Numbered from the stretch's first letter, positions 28,336-37,272 are shown. The stretch: DNA of 64,000 bases from Alistipes sp. dk3624 (GCF_009557455.1 NZ_CP045651.1:1922001-1986000); one strand, 5' to 3'. Translations and numbers: made by a program. Notes: generated by a model from the sequence alone, not told the origin.

Positions 28336-29060
28336 TGCGTACGTACAAAGCCCGCGGCGTGGTGCTGCATACGATCAAATACGGCGACAGTTCGATGGTC
28401 GCCTACCTGTTTACCGACTTGTTCGGGCGGATGAATTACATGATCCAGGGCGTGCACAGCAGCCGGGGGCGGGGCAACAAGGCGGCGCTGTTCCAGCCGA
28501 TGTTCCTGGTCGAATTCGAAGGGATCGAGCAGCCGCAGGCGCGGATGCATCGCATGAAGGAGGTGCGCAGCCTGACGCCGCTTTCGAGCCTGCCGTTCGA
28601 CGTCCGCAAGAGCACCATTTCGCTGTTTATGGCCGAGGTGCTGTACCGATTGATCCGCGAGTCGGAGGCCAACGAACCGCTGTTCGATTTCGTCTGTCGG
28701 TCGGTCGTGCAGTTGGATCGGATGACCGAAGGGATTTCCAATTTTCACCTGTGGTTCCTCGTGCAACTTTCCGCCTACCTCGGATTCTATCCGGGCAACG
28801 AGCCGATCCCGAACGGTTATTTCGATATCCGGGGCGGCGTGTTTACGCCGTCCGTTCCGGCGCATCGGATCTGCATGGACGCTTCCTGTTCCGGCTTGCT
28901 CGGCGATCTGATGGATTGCGAAGCCGACCGGCTCGGTAGCCTGCCGTTGTCGCGGACGCAGCGTTCCGCTTTTATGGAGTCGATGCTGCTGTTTTTCGGT
29001 TATCATCTGGACGCTATCCGTACCGTCCGGTCGGTGTCGATTTTGCGTGAGATTTTTTGA
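28335..29060 (+). CDS. recO: DNA repair protein RecO
   Basis: 241 residues. N-terminal OB fold (R-G-V-V-L-H-T-I-K-Y-G-D-S-S, then F-G-R-M-N-Y-M-I-Q-G-V), a helical middle, and C-terminal region with a single C-M-D-A-S-C cluster of the zinc finger. RecO loads RecA on SSB-coated DNA. The ATG at 28335 follows the rdgB stop directly. Confidence 0.95.
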   Translation: MRTYKARGVVLHTIKYGDSSMVAYLFTDLFGRMNYMIQGVHSSRGRGNKAALFQPMFLVEFEGIEQPQARMHRMKEVRSLTPLSSLPFDVRKSTISLFMAEVLYRLIRESEANEPLFDFVCRSVVQLDRMTEGISNFHLWFLVQLSAYLGFYPGNEPIPNGYFDIRGGVFTPSVPAHRICMDASCSGLLGDLMDCEADRLGSLPLSRTQRSAFMESMLLFFGYHLDAIRTVRSVSILREIF

Positions 29061-29524
29061 GACTTGTCCGCGGCGGGCGCTCGTTTGGCTTGCGACCGAT
29101 CGACGGTCGGGATGGCGTTTGCGACCGGATCGATCGAGCCGCGGGGGCGGCAGGAACCGTTTATTTTGCCGGATAGTCGGCGCCGTTTTTCAGCATACTC
29201 CCGGCGCCAAGGAAAATCTGCTGTCTTCGAAAACCGCCTAAAATCTGAAAATTATAGGACGCGTTATTCTTTTTATCGGATTTGCGGCCGGCTTACGTGT
29301 AGTTCGGGATGCTGTGAATCTTCCGGTACGGTTCGTTGAATCAAAAGATTTCGACGGCGATGGTTCGCCGGGAGCGGAGAGGCGTTGCAGTAACGAGGCC
29401 CGCTGCCCCGACCGGGCCTTATTTCGATAAAAAAGAGGAACGGGTCGATTATCGACCCGTTCCTCTTTTTATAAGAAAACGTCCGGAAAACCGGCTGTTC
29501 CTATGCAGTCGTCGATCGCCGCGA
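29061..29524. other. 464-base stretch without a gene between recO and metK
   Basis: The two genes converge here. The only clear structure is the strong terminator at 29430-29470. A short inverted repeat (GGCGCCG / CGGCGCC) near 29180-29215 has a 16-nt loop. Open frames in this part look unlike protein. Confidence 0.6.
29430..29470. terminator. Bidirectional terminator between recO and metK
   Basis: 19-bp perfect stem (from AAAAAGAGGAACGGGTCGA to its complement) with a 3-nt loop, A-rich on one side and T-rich on the other; serves the convergent genes. Confidence 0.9.
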
Positions 29525-30814
29525 TTAGCAGCGGAACGCTTTTTTCAGTTTATCGACGGCATCCAGTTTCTCCCATGCGAAAAATTCGATCTCTTTGCTC
29601 ACTTCTTTTCCTTTTTCGAAAAGGGTTACTTTTTGCGTATAAGGACGGTTGCCGAAGTGTCCGTACGAAGCGGTCGCTTCGAAGATCGGGTTGCGGAGTC
29701 CGAATTCGCGGACGATGGCCGCAGGCCGCAGGTCGAACAGGTCGTTGATTTTCGCGGCGATCTGCCCGTCGGTCATTTTCACTTTCGAAGTTCCGTTCGT
29801 GTTGACGTAGACGCTCAGCGGTTGTGCGATTCCGATCGCGTAGGACAGTTGTACGAGCACTTCGTCGGCGATACCGGCCGCTACGAGGTTTTTGGCGATG
29901 TGCCGGGCGGCGTAGGCTGCGCTGCGGTCGACCTTCGAACTGTCTTTGCCGGAGAATGCTCCGCCGCCGTGGGCTCCGCGTCCGCCGTAGCTGTCGACGA
30001 TGATTTTGCGGCCGGTCACTCCGGTATCCCCGTGCGGGCCGCCGATCACGAATTTGCCGGTCGGATTCACATGCAGGATGTAGTCGTCGCCGATCAGTTC
30101 GGCCAGGCAGTCGCCGGCTCGTTCCAGGCGGGCTTTGGTGCGCGGAATCAGGATGTTTTGGACATCTTCGCGGATTTTGGCGCACATCGCTTTTTCAGCG
30201 GCTTTTTCGCCGCCCGCTTCGGCGGCCGTAATGAATTCGTCGTGTTGGGTCGATACTACGATCGTATGCACGCGCTGCGGTTTGTTGTCGTCGCCGTATT
30301 CGATCGTAACCTGGCTCTTGGCGTCGGGTCGCAGGTAGGTCATCACCTTGCCTTCGCGGCGGATGGCGGCCAGTTCCTTCAGGATTACGTGCGACAGGAT
30401 CAGCGTGGCGGGCATCAGCTCCTTGGTCTCCGAGCAGGCGTAACCGAACATGATTCCCTGGTCGCCGGCGCCCTGTTCCTCTTCGGTCTCGCGTACGACG
30501 CCCTGGTTGATATCGGGCGACTGTTCGTGGATCGCCGACAGCACGCCGCACGAATTGCCGTCGAAACGGTAATCGGCGTTCGTATAGCCGATCCGGTTGA
30601 TCACGCGGCGCGCGACGTCTTGTACGTCCACGTACGCTTCCGAACGGACTTCACCGGCCACGACGACCAGCCCCGTGGTGCAGAGCGTTTCGCAGGCTAC
30701 TTTCGAATTGGAATCGTGACGAAGAAATTCGTCGAGGATTGCATCGGAAATTTGATCCGAAACCTTGTCGGGATGTCCTTCGGACACCGATTCGGAGGTA
30801 AATAAAAATCCCAT
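29525..30814 (-). CDS. metK: S-adenosylmethionine synthetase
   Basis: 429 residues. It makes SAM from methionine and ATP. The start [14 protein letters not shown] and the hexapeptide [12 protein letters not shown] are family signatures, and G-G-G-A-F-S-G-K-D is the phosphate-binding loop. The predicted leader is about 134 nt and begins with a SAM-II aptamer (30890-30938), so expression should fall when SAM is abundant. Confidence 0.97.
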   Translation of the reverse strand: MGFLFTSESVSEGHPDKVSDQISDAILDEFLRHDSNSKVACETLCTTGLVVVAGEVRSEAYVDVQDVARRVINRIGYTNADYRFDGNSCGVLSAIHEQSPDINQGVVRETEEEQGAGDQGIMFGYACSETKELMPATLILSHVILKELAAIRREGKVMTYLRPDAKSQVTIEYGDDNKPQRVHTIVVSTQHDEFITAAEAGGEKAAEKAMCAKIREDVQNILIPRTKARLERAGDCLAELIGDDYILHVNPTGKFVIGGPHGDTGVTGRKIIVDSYGGRGAHGGGAFSGKDSSKVDRSAAYAARHIAKNLVAAGIADEVLVQLSYAIGIAQPLSVYVNTNGTSKVKMTDGQIAAKINDLFDLRPAAIVREFGLRNPIFEATASYGHFGNRPYTQKVTLFEKGKEVSKEIEFFAWEKLDAVDKLKKAFRC

Positions 30815-30832
30815 CTTTAAAATTTTTTAATG

Positions 30833-30851
30833 GTTTAAAATACTTTTAAAC
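30833..30851 (-). promoter_or_regulatory. AT-rich hairpin just before metK
   Basis: Perfect 8-bp stem (GTTTAAAA / TTTTAAAC) with a 3-nt loop, 18 nt before the start codon. It could be part of the switch that translates SAM binding into control of translation or simply chance. Confidence 0.4.
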
Positions 30852-30889
30852 AATGGGAAAAACTCAGCTGTTGTAGATGAACACAAATA

Positions 30890-30938
30890 CTATTTTAGCA
30901 TTTTTTTCCGTGGTTGCAAGCGGCCAAATCTTTCCACA
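30890..30938 (-). ncRNA. SAM-II (SAM-alpha) riboswitch aptamer upstream of metK
   Basis: On the minus strand the order is: P1 strand GTGG (30934-30937), GATTTGG (30924-30930), CTTGCA, P1 partner CCAC, an A-rich loop, and GCTAAA (30894-30899). GATTTG, CTTGCA, CCACG and GCTAAA are the conserved blocks of SAM-II. TTTGGC and GCTAAA can form the pseudoknot with six pairs (one G-U). P1 is four pairs with a short AAA spacer before GATTTG, slightly longer than usual. It lies about 10 nt after the predicted transcription start of metK. SAM-II is known in alphaproteobacteria and Bacteroidota upstream of methionine genes. Confidence 0.85.
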
Positions 30939-30954
30939 AATTCAGTAACGGCGG

Positions 30955-30985
30955 CAAAGGTAATAACATTTCGGATATTTGCCAA
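30955..30985 (-). promoter_or_regulatory. Promoter of metK
   Basis: Minus strand: TTG (30983-30985), 20 nt, TACCTTTG (30955-30962). Predicted transcription start near 30948, so the riboswitch lies at the 5' end of the message. Confidence 0.85.
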
Positions 30986-31051
30986 AAGTTTTCGGCGTAT
31001 CGCTTTTGCGGAATAGTACGGCGTTGCGTTCGTTTTCGGCGTCCGTCGTCG

Positions 31052-33463
31052 TCAGAAAGGATAGCCTACGCCGAAATTCAGCGTCGTGTTCTGCATCCGG
31101 AAGTTCTGGATCCAGCGCTGTCCGGCCGCTTCGTTCGGGTTGTGCAGTTTGATGCCCCAGTCGATCCGGAATACGAAGAAACTGAAATCGAACCGCGCGC
31201 CGAGTCCGGTATTGAATCCCAGTTGTTTGTAGAATCGGTCGATTTTGAACTGCGATTCTTCGCCGTAGCCGCCCTGTCCGAGGAACCAGATGTTGCCGAC
31301 ATCGAAAAAGAGCGCGCCTTGCAAGATTCCCCAGACTGGAAAACGGGCTTCGAGATTCGTTTCGAGTTTGAAGTTCCCCAACTGGGTGGGATAGTCGCTG
31401 ACCCAGCGCACTTCGTTGCCCGGGCCGAGCGTCCGGGCCAGCCAGCCGCGCATACTGTTGCTGCCGCCGCAGTAGAACAGCCGCTCGAACGGGATGGATG
31501 TCGAATTGCCGTAAGCGTATCCCCATCCGCCGTAGAAGCGATATACGAGACTGGTTTTCGGCCCCAATACGAATTTTCGCGCCAGGTTCAGATCGAACCG
31601 GAAATACTGGGCGTACCGGATACCGAACAGTTTGTAATACTCTTCCCCCGACGAACGGCCGAACAGGTGGCTCAGTCCGTCGATCAGGTTACCGTTCGTT
31701 TCGAAATTGAACCGTAACGCCAGCGAATTGCGTTCGGTGTTGATCTTCTGGTTGTTGAAGATATACGAGCCGGACAGTCCGGCGATCAGCTGCGATTCGT
31801 AGCTGTTCCGCAGGTAGGGATTCTGCAATTGTTCGAGGAAAGCCGTGTCGATCTGCCGCAGTTTCACCACGCTGATGTCCGCCGGCCGCAGGACGAAGGT
31901 GCTGTTTTTGCCGTTGCCCCACGTATAGCCCCAGACGCCGCTGGCCAGCGTACGATGGTAGTACGGGCGGCGCTGTACGCTGTAGGAGACTTCTACTTTC
32001 GTCCGCGGATTGAAGGCTCGGTTGTAGCGGTCGATTCGCAGCGGCGTGATGAAACGGGGAAACGAAAACGAGGTCGATACGCCTAATTCGAACGAGTTGC
32101 GCTTCTGTTTGACGCGCATGAATTCGTAGCCTCCGCGCACCTTGATGTCGAACAGTTCGACGCCGCGGAACAGGTTGCGGTTCTGGTAGCCCACCGTGGC
32201 GGCGATTCCGAAATAGTCGGCCGACGTGGTTCCTTCGAGTTCCAGCGAGTATCCCTGCCGCAGCGCAGGCGTACAGAAAATAGTGCAGTTCAGGTAGTGT
32301 TCGGTGCCGTACGAGGCTTCGCCGATGCCGGTGGAGTCCTGCGACTGCCCGATGTAGGTGATCCGGTTGTCCCGCAGCAGCGTATCGCCTTCCGCTTCCG
32401 AAAAGAGGATGCTGGCGCTTTTGTAATAGTCGAGCCGCATGATGTTTTCGTAAGTCCGTTTCACTTCGTCGGCATTATACAGGTAGTTCGGGTAGAGACT
32501 GATCGTTCGGCGCAGGATCTCCGCCCGCACTTTCGACCGGGTGTCGTAAACGATTTTCAGGCCTTTGTAGTCGAGCGTGTCGAGCCGGCTTTCGTAAAGA
32601 GAATCCGACACGGCTGCCGAGGGGTTGTAATCCGGATAGATATAGATGTTCCGGATGCGGTAAATTCGGTTGTCGTCGAGCGTCGCTTCGCCTTCGGCGG
32701 TATATCCGGCCATGTAGCGTTTTACGACCATCGTCAGGTTGACCGTGCGGTTGCCCGCCGTCGAGTCGGCTACATAACTGATGTTGTTGATCGAGAAGTT
32801 GTAATATCCCCGGTTTTTCAGGAATGAAGTGATCCGTACCCGTTCGTCGTCCAGCGTATTCGCATCGAAAATGTCGCCCGTATGCAGCAACGTCGAAATC
32901 GTGTCGCTGAAAATGATCGATTGCAGCGACCGGTCCCGGAAATCGTATCGGATGCTGCCGATCCGGTACGGTTCGCCTTGCCGGGCGAGGTAGGTGACTT
33001 TCGCTTTTTTGCCCGAAGTGTCGACCCGAAATGCCGTCGAAGCGTCCAGGAAGCCTTTGCCGTTCAGGTAAATTTTCATGCCTTCGGCCGAACGGGCCGT
33101 CAGTGTCGAGTCGAGCAGCACGGGTTCTTTGCCGATGCGGCGTTTGAAACGGTTCCACCAGTTCGTTTTGTCCGGGTCTGCCGAATTGTAAGCCCACAGA
33201 TAGAAATTGGTTCCCAGGAAACGTTTGGTCGGATGCTGGCGGATGAATTGTTCCAATTCCGTCCGCGTCGCCCGTTCGTCCCGCGTCAGTTGTTTCTCCC
33301 GTTCGATCCGGACGTCGCTTTTGGACAGCAGGTATTGCCCGGACGGAATGTGCCGCGTCGCGCTGCATGCTGCGAGCAAGCAGCCGCAAACGACGACGAC
33401 CGGCAGCCGCAGCCGCCTTTTTGCCGCCTCTGCAAACGAATCCGACCGGAATATCCTACTCAC
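31052..33463 (-). CDS. tamL: TamL-type Omp85 lipoprotein (BamA/TamA family)
   Basis: About 803 residues. The N-terminus carries a signal with lipobox L-A-A-C, Cys33, followed by A-T-R-H-I-P. POTRA-like regions occupy roughly residues 40-420, and the C-terminal half is an outer-membrane barrel ending in aromatic-rich strands (G-V-G-Y-P-F at the very end). Lipidated Omp85 proteins of this kind are TamL, the Bacteroidota relative of TamA, which act in outer-membrane assembly. No tamB is in the window. Frame stays open upstream into the AlaX gene; GTG at 33463, 8 nt after that stop, gives the shortest plausible signal peptide. Last gene of the nitroreductase operon. Confidence 0.85.
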   Translation of the reverse strand: MSRIFRSDSFAEAAKRRLRLPVVVVCGCLLAACSATRHIPSGQYLLSKSDVRIEREKQLTRDERATRTELEQFIRQHPTKRFLGTNFYLWAYNSADPDKTNWWNRFKRRIGKEPVLLDSTLTARSAEGMKIYLNGKGFLDASTAFRVDTSGKKAKVTYLARQGEPYRIGSIRYDFRDRSLQSIIFSDTISTLLHTGDIFDANTLDDERVRITSFLKNRGYYNFSINNISYVADSTAGNRTVNLTMVVKRYMAGYTAEGEATLDDNRIYRIRNIYIYPDYNPSAAVSDSLYESRLDTLDYKGLKIVYDTRSKVRAEILRRTISLYPNYLYNADEVKRTYENIMRLDYYKSASILFSEAEGDTLLRDNRITYIGQSQDSTGIGEASYGTEHYLNCTIFCTPALRQGYSLELEGTTSADYFGIAATVGYQNRNLFRGVELFDIKVRGGYEFMRVKQKRNSFELGVSTSFSFPRFITPLRIDRYNRAFNPRTKVEVSYSVQRRPYYHRTLASGVWGYTWGNGKNSTFVLRPADISVVKLRQIDTAFLEQLQNPYLRNSYESQLIAGLSGSYIFNNQKINTERNSLALRFNFETNGNLIDGLSHLFGRSSGEEYYKLFGIRYAQYFRFDLNLARKFVLGPKTSLVYRFYGGWGYAYGNSTSIPFERLFYCGGSNSMRGWLARTLGPGNEVRWVSDYPTQLGNFKLETNLEARFPVWGILQGALFFDVGNIWFLGQGGYGEESQFKIDRFYKQLGFNTGLGARFDFSFFVFRIDWGIKLHNPNEAAGQRWIQNFRMQNTTLNFGVGYPF

Positions 33464-33471
33464 TCCGCCAA

Positions 33472-33930
33472 CTATTTTACAAATTTGAAACGCACCCGTA
33501 GAACGCCGTCCGCGCAGTCGCTCGAGATCAGCCTGACCGGCGGGATCTCCGCCGTGTTCGATACGTGCGCCCCGATGCACGGACAGCTATCGAAATCGCC
33601 GATATGGACGATGCGGACGGTGGTTGCGCCTTCCGGCAGCCGCGACAGGTTGTAACGGGCGGCGGCCTCTGCCGCGGTCAATATTTCGTCCCGCACGTCC
33701 GCGTGCGAGGCGATCTGTTCGTTGACCGTCCGTTCGATTCCGGTCAGCTCTTCGGGCGTCAGGTTGCGGTGAAAGCGGAAATCGCATTTCGATTTCTTCT
33801 TTTCGATATGGGTCGAAAAGGCCCGGCCGCACCCGAGCGTCCGGGCGATCGCCCCGTTGATCAGGTGCTCGGCCGAGTGCATCGGCTCGAAATAGTCTTT
33901 TCCGTTCGGAGTTTGTTCGATCTGATTCAT
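33472..33930 (-). CDS. Stand-alone AlaX-like alanyl-tRNA editing protein
   Basis: 152 residues. It consists only of a tRNA-editing domain: zinc ligands are H18-x-x-x-H22 (in M-H-S-A-E-H-L-I-N) and C118-x-x-x-H122 (in C-P-C-I-G-A-H). Such domains remove serine or glycine wrongly attached to alanine tRNA, outside the full synthetase. The ATG at 33930 begins M-N-Q-I-E and lies just after the stop of the PPOX gene (2 nt apart). Specificity cannot be read. Confidence 0.87.
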   Translation of the reverse strand: MNQIEQTPNGKDYFEPMHSAEHLINGAIARTLGCGRAFSTHIEKKKSKCDFRFHRNLTPEELTGIERTVNEQIASHADVRDEILTAAEAAARYNLSRLPEGATTVRIVHIGDFDSCPCIGAHVSNTAEIPPVRLISSDCADGVLRVRFKFVK

Positions 33931-33932
33931 CG

Positions 33933-34343
33933 TTATTTTAAAACCGATTTTACGAATTTGTCTTCGATGTAAAAAACGCCTTTCCGGGCTTCGAACCGAA
34001 CCAGGCAGTACTCCGGGTCTTCGACTCCTCCCGGAAAATGTTTGATAAACCACTCTTGCCACATGATCTTTTTGACCGCAGGGTATTCGATCACTTCGGC
34101 CGTTCCGGTTAGTGCGACGCTGTCTCCGCGGTCGAAAAAAGAGATGCCGGCGCGCGGGTTCCGGCGCAGATGCGCCGTTTTGTCGGAGCTGGTGCCGGTG
34201 GCGAACCAGATCGTAAACGGTTTTTCGGCGCGTATTTTGACGACCGGAACGGGACGCGGGAAACCCTTTTCGTCCAACGTCGCCACGGTAATCACTTCGC
34301 ACCGTTGTAACAGCGCGAACGCTTTTTCGTGAATCGTTTCCAT
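33933..34343 (-). CDS. Pyridoxamine 5'-phosphate oxidase family protein
   Basis: 136 residues, a small split-barrel flavin protein. Pattern: V-I-T-V-A-T-L-D-E-K-G-F-P-R-P-V-P-V as strand one, then F-A-T-G-T-S-S-D-K-T-A-H-L-R-R-N-P-R-A-G-I and F-F-D. Family members bind FMN or F420-like cofactors; the function here is not clear. Between a nitroreductase and the AlaX gene. Confidence 0.85.
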   Translation of the reverse strand: METIHEKAFALLQRCEVITVATLDEKGFPRPVPVVKIRAEKPFTIWFATGTSSDKTAHLRRNPRAGISFFDRGDSVALTGTAEVIEYPAVKKIMWQEWFIKHFPGGVEDPEYCLVRFEARKGVFYIEDKFVKSVLK

Positions 34344-34365
34344 ATCCGGTCGGTCTTACGGGTTC

Positions 34366-35112
34366 TTACTGGTTGAAGAACCCCTGTTTTTTCAGCATTT
34401 CGAAATATTTCCGCGAAAAAAGACGGTTGTCTTCGCCCTTGTAGCGACGTTCGGTGAAAATACGCGCCAGGTTCGGTAGGTCGTTCGCTTTCAGCAGGCC
34501 GGCCGTCTCTTCGGAAGCTTCCTTGTCGGCCCAGATCGCGTCGATCGCTTCGGGCGTGTAATCGTGGTAGCGTTCGCGGTGGATTACCCCTTCCAAGGGC
34601 AGGCGGTCGGTCGGCGGCGGCAGTTTGTCGGGGTAGCCCATCGTCACGGTAGTGACCGGGATCACCCCCTCGGGCAGGGCGAGCACCTCGGCGATCCGGT
34701 CGGCGTTGTAGGTCGTCGTGCCGAGGTAGCAGATGCCGAGCCCCTCCGACTCCGCTTCGAGACAGACGTTTTGCGAAGCGAGGATCGCGTCGATCGCGCC
34801 GTTGACGAACCAGACGAAATTGTCGTACTGCGGGTCGGCCCCCCGCTGGCGGCACCACAGCGAGAACCGGCGCACGTCGACGCAGAACGTCAGCACGATC
34901 GGGGCCTGAGTGACCATCGGTTGTCCGAAATGGCACGGCGACAGTTGTTCCCGGATCTGCGGGTCGGTCGTCACGATGATGCTGTATATCTGCATATTGC
35001 CTGTGTTGGAAGCCCTCGTGCCGGCTTCCAGAATCCGTTGCAGCAGGGCCTCGTCCACCGGATCCGGCTTGTAGCTGCGCACCGACCGATGCTCGAATAT
35101 CGTTTTGATCAT
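34366..35112 (-). CDS. Nitroreductase family FMN-dependent oxidoreductase (NfrA-like)
   Basis: 248 residues. R-S-V-R-S-Y and A-S-N-T-G-N-M-Q at the start form the FMN site; G-L-G-I-C-Y-L-G-T-T is in the middle. NfrA-type enzymes reduce nitro compounds or quinones with NAD(P)H. First gene of a four-gene leftward operon (nitroreductase, PPOX, AlaX, TamL), 22 nt before the PPOX gene. Divergent from dapF. Confidence 0.9.
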   Translation of the reverse strand: MIKTIFEHRSVRSYKPDPVDEALLQRILEAGTRASNTGNMQIYSIIVTTDPQIREQLSPCHFGQPMVTQAPIVLTFCVDVRRFSLWCRQRGADPQYDNFVWFVNGAIDAILASQNVCLEAESEGLGICYLGTTTYNADRIAEVLALPEGVIPVTTVTMGYPDKLPPPTDRLPLEGVIHRERYHDYTPEAIDAIWADKEASEETAGLLKANDLPNLARIFTERRYKGEDNRLFSRKYFEMLKKQGFFNQ

Positions 35113-35238
35113 AGCTTTCTGTCTTTTTAACGGAAACGCGGATTCCGCATGAATTTATACAAATATCCGCTATTTTTTTGAAAGAGGAAAAGCTTTTTGA
35201 AAATTTCGCGATATTTGCACGGATAAGCCGGAAACGAT

Positions 35239-36042
35239 ATGAAACAAAAATTTTATAAATACCACGGAGCGGGCAATGATTTCGTGCTGATCGATAACCG
35301 TTCGGGCGGATTCGACGTTTCCCGCGCGCATGTGGCCGCCCTGTGCTGCCGCCGCACCGGGGTCGGCGCTGACGGGCTGATGCTGCTGGAAAACGATCCC
35401 CAGGAGTTGTTCAGGATGCGCTATTTCAATGCCGACGGCGGCGAATCGACCATGTGCGGCAACGGCGGCCGCTGTATCGTGTTGTTCGCCCATCATTTGG
35501 GGATCGGCGGATCGCGCAAGCGTTTTTCGGGGATCGACGGCGTGCACGATGCGCAAATCCTGTCGGCGGACGCGACGGCGGGCGAGATCCGGCTCGGCAT
35601 GATCGACGTTCCGCGCGTGGAGAAATTCCCCGATCATTATTTTCTCGATACCGGTTCGCCGCACCATGTCGAATTCGTGCCGGATGTTCGGCGGGAGGAC
35701 GTCGCCCGAAAAGGCGCAATGATACGCCGCAGCGATCCGTACGCCGCCGCCGGAGGGACGAACGTCAATTTCGTGGAGATCGTTTCGGACGGTCGTATCC
35801 GGGTGCGTACTTATGAGCGGGGCGTTGAGGCCGAGACGCTTGCCTGCGGAACCGGGGCCACGGCTTCGGCGCTGGCGGCTGCCGTGCGATCCGGAAGCGA
35901 TTGCCGGAATTACCGGGTCGACGTCGAGGGCGGAGTCCTTTTCGTGTCTTTCGAACGGACAGGAGACGAGCGTTTTACGAATGTGACGCTTACCGGCCCG
36001 GCGCAAAAGGTGTTCGAAGGCTGCCTGGCGGAAAAATTTTAA
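35239..36042 (+). CDS. dapF: Diaminopimelate epimerase
   Basis: 267 residues. The two catalytic cysteines are Cys73 in C-G-N-G-G-R-C and Cys203 in A-C-G-T-G-A-T-A. It converts LL- to meso-diaminopimelate for lysine and for the murein made by murE, whose start lies at the end of this window. Standard length and start. Confidence 0.96.
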   Translation: MKQKFYKYHGAGNDFVLIDNRSGGFDVSRAHVAALCCRRTGVGADGLMLLENDPQELFRMRYFNADGGESTMCGNGGRCIVLFAHHLGIGGSRKRFSGIDGVHDAQILSADATAGEIRLGMIDVPRVEKFPDHYFLDTGSPHHVEFVPDVRREDVARKGAMIRRSDPYAAAGGTNVNFVEIVSDGRIRVRTYERGVEAETLACGTGATASALAAAVRSGSDCRNYRVDVEGGVLFVSFERTGDERFTNVTLTGPAQKVFEGCLAEKF

Positions 36043-36053
36043 ACCCGAAGCGG

Positions 36054-36083
36054 TTGTTTTTTCAAAAAAAATCTCTATCATTG
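36054..36083 (+). promoter_or_regulatory. Promoter of the small acidic protein gene
   Basis: TTG (36054-36056), 19 nt, TATCATTG (36076-36083): seven of eight -7 positions match. Leader of about 75 nt. Confidence 0.6.
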
Positions 36084-36165
36084 CAATCGTACAAAGGACG
36101 TGAATCCTGCGTACGAAGAACTGAAATCCATGTCAAACGTTTAAACCCTTACGTTTTCACGACCC

Positions 36166-36390
36166 ATGAAATCGACCCATGTTTTCCGGAACAAGGCCCA
36201 TGATTCCGAACCGGAAGATTCGTTAAAGCGAGCGGCCAAGCTCGAACCTATTAAAAAAAGCGGAAAAGAGAAGCGGGCGATTTACAGCCGACTCGACGAG
36301 GACGACGACGACGAGTTACTCTCTTTCAAGAAACGCGAATCGGTTCTCGACTATTTCGACGACGGTGAGGAAGAACAGGACGAACGATAA
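36166..36390 (+). CDS. Small charged protein with acidic tail
   Basis: 74 residues. Basic first half (K-K-S-G-K-E-K-R) and very acidic second half (L-D-E-D-D-D-D-E-L-L, then D-Y-F-D-D-G-E-E-E-Q-D-E-R). No signal, membrane segment or known motif; probably disordered. It has its own promoter and is closed by a hairpin terminator, which supports a real gene. Function unknown. Confidence 0.65.
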   Translation: MKSTHVFRNKAHDSEPEDSLKRAAKLEPIKKSGKEKRAIYSRLDEDDDDELLSFKKRESVLDYFDDGEEEQDER

Positions 36391-36420
36391 ACGATCGTTT
36401 ATAAATCGAATGAAACGGGA

Positions 36421-36447
36421 ATGGCTGCCGCAGGGCGGCCATTTTTT
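36421..36447 (+). terminator. Terminator between the acidic-protein and hydrolase genes
   Basis: Nine-pair stem with one wobble (ATGGCTGCC / GGCGGCCAT), 4-nt loop, then six T. The first stem arm contains an in-frame ATG for the hydrolase that should not be used as start. Confidence 0.75.
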
Positions 36448-36465
36448 ACAAAATATCGAACAATC

Positions 36466-37272
36466 ATGGAAAAATTCATCGTTGCCGCCGAAACGGCATT
36501 GCGCATCAGCGACTCGCAGCAGGGGGATACGACGCTCGTACTGCTGCACGGCTACCTGGAATCTCTCGAAGTGTGGGAGGATTTCACGAAATTGCTGACG
36601 CCCTACTACCGTGTGATCGCGATCGACATTCCCGGTCACGGCATCTCGGAGGTGCGGGGCGAGGTGCATAGCATGGAGTTCGTGGCCGATGTGCTGAAAG
36701 GGGTGCTCGACAAGCAGGGCGTCGCGCGCTGTTTCGTGGCCGGGCACTCGATGGGGGGATACGTCGCCGAAGCTTTTGCGGCCCGTTATCCCGAAATGTT
36801 GCAGGGGCTGATTTTGTTCCACTCGACGCCGAATGCCGATACCGATGCGAAAAAAGAGGACCGACGCCGCGAGATCGAACTGATCCGCAGCGATAAGAAA
36901 GAACTGATCGCCTCGCTTTTCGCTCCGAAAGGTTTTGCCGAGGCGAACCGCAAACGGCTTCGCGGGCGGATCGAACAACTGCAGGAGCTGATCTCGTCGA
37001 CCGACGACGACGGCATTGTGGCGCTGCTGAACGGGATGATCGGCCGCAACGATATGAACGACATGCTGCACGGTTTGAAAGTGCCGCAACTGTTCATATT
37101 CGGCCGGATGGACGAATTTATCCCGGTCGAACGGGCCGAAGCGCTGGTCGCCGCTCATCCGCAGGCCGAAGCGGCGTGGCTCGATCATTCGGGACACATG
37201 GGCTTTTTCGAAGAACCCGAGGCCGCCGCGGAGATCATTCGCGGATTTATCGACAGGCACGCGGCTTGCTGA
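36466..37272 (+). CDS. Alpha/beta-fold hydrolase
   Basis: 268 residues. Oxyanion region L-L-H-G-Y near 26-30, nucleophile elbow G-H-S-M-G-G with Ser95, acid Asp216 in G-R-M-D-E-F, and His244 in H-S-G-H-M: a full catalytic triad. No signal peptide, so cytoplasmic. Substrate unknown. The ATG at 36466 is used because the earlier in-frame ATG lies inside the terminator stem. Confidence 0.88.
   Translation: MEKFIVAAETALRISDSQQGDTTLVLLHGYLESLEVWEDFTKLLTPYYRVIAIDIPGHGISEVRGEVHSMEFVADVLKGVLDKQGVARCFVAGHSMGGYVAEAFAARYPEMLQGLILFHSTPNADTDAKKEDRRREIELIRSDKKELIASLFAPKGFAEANRKRLRGRIEQLQELISSTDDDGIVALLNGMIGRNDMNDMLHGLKVPQLFIFGRMDEFIPVERAEALVAAHPQAEAAWLDHSGHMGFFEEPEAAAEIIRGFIDRHAAC

Noticed and set aside
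29064-29339. Open frame after recO
   Set aside because: Contains no family motif and is unlike protein in composition; the region is best read as non-coding.
33472-34302. Possible fusion of the PPOX and AlaX genes
   Set aside because: The open frame extends over both, but its first half is out of frame with the PPOX protein; the two genes are separate.
36421-36465. Upstream in-frame ATG for the hydrolase
   Set aside because: It lies in the stem of a terminator; the next ATG starts the conserved part.
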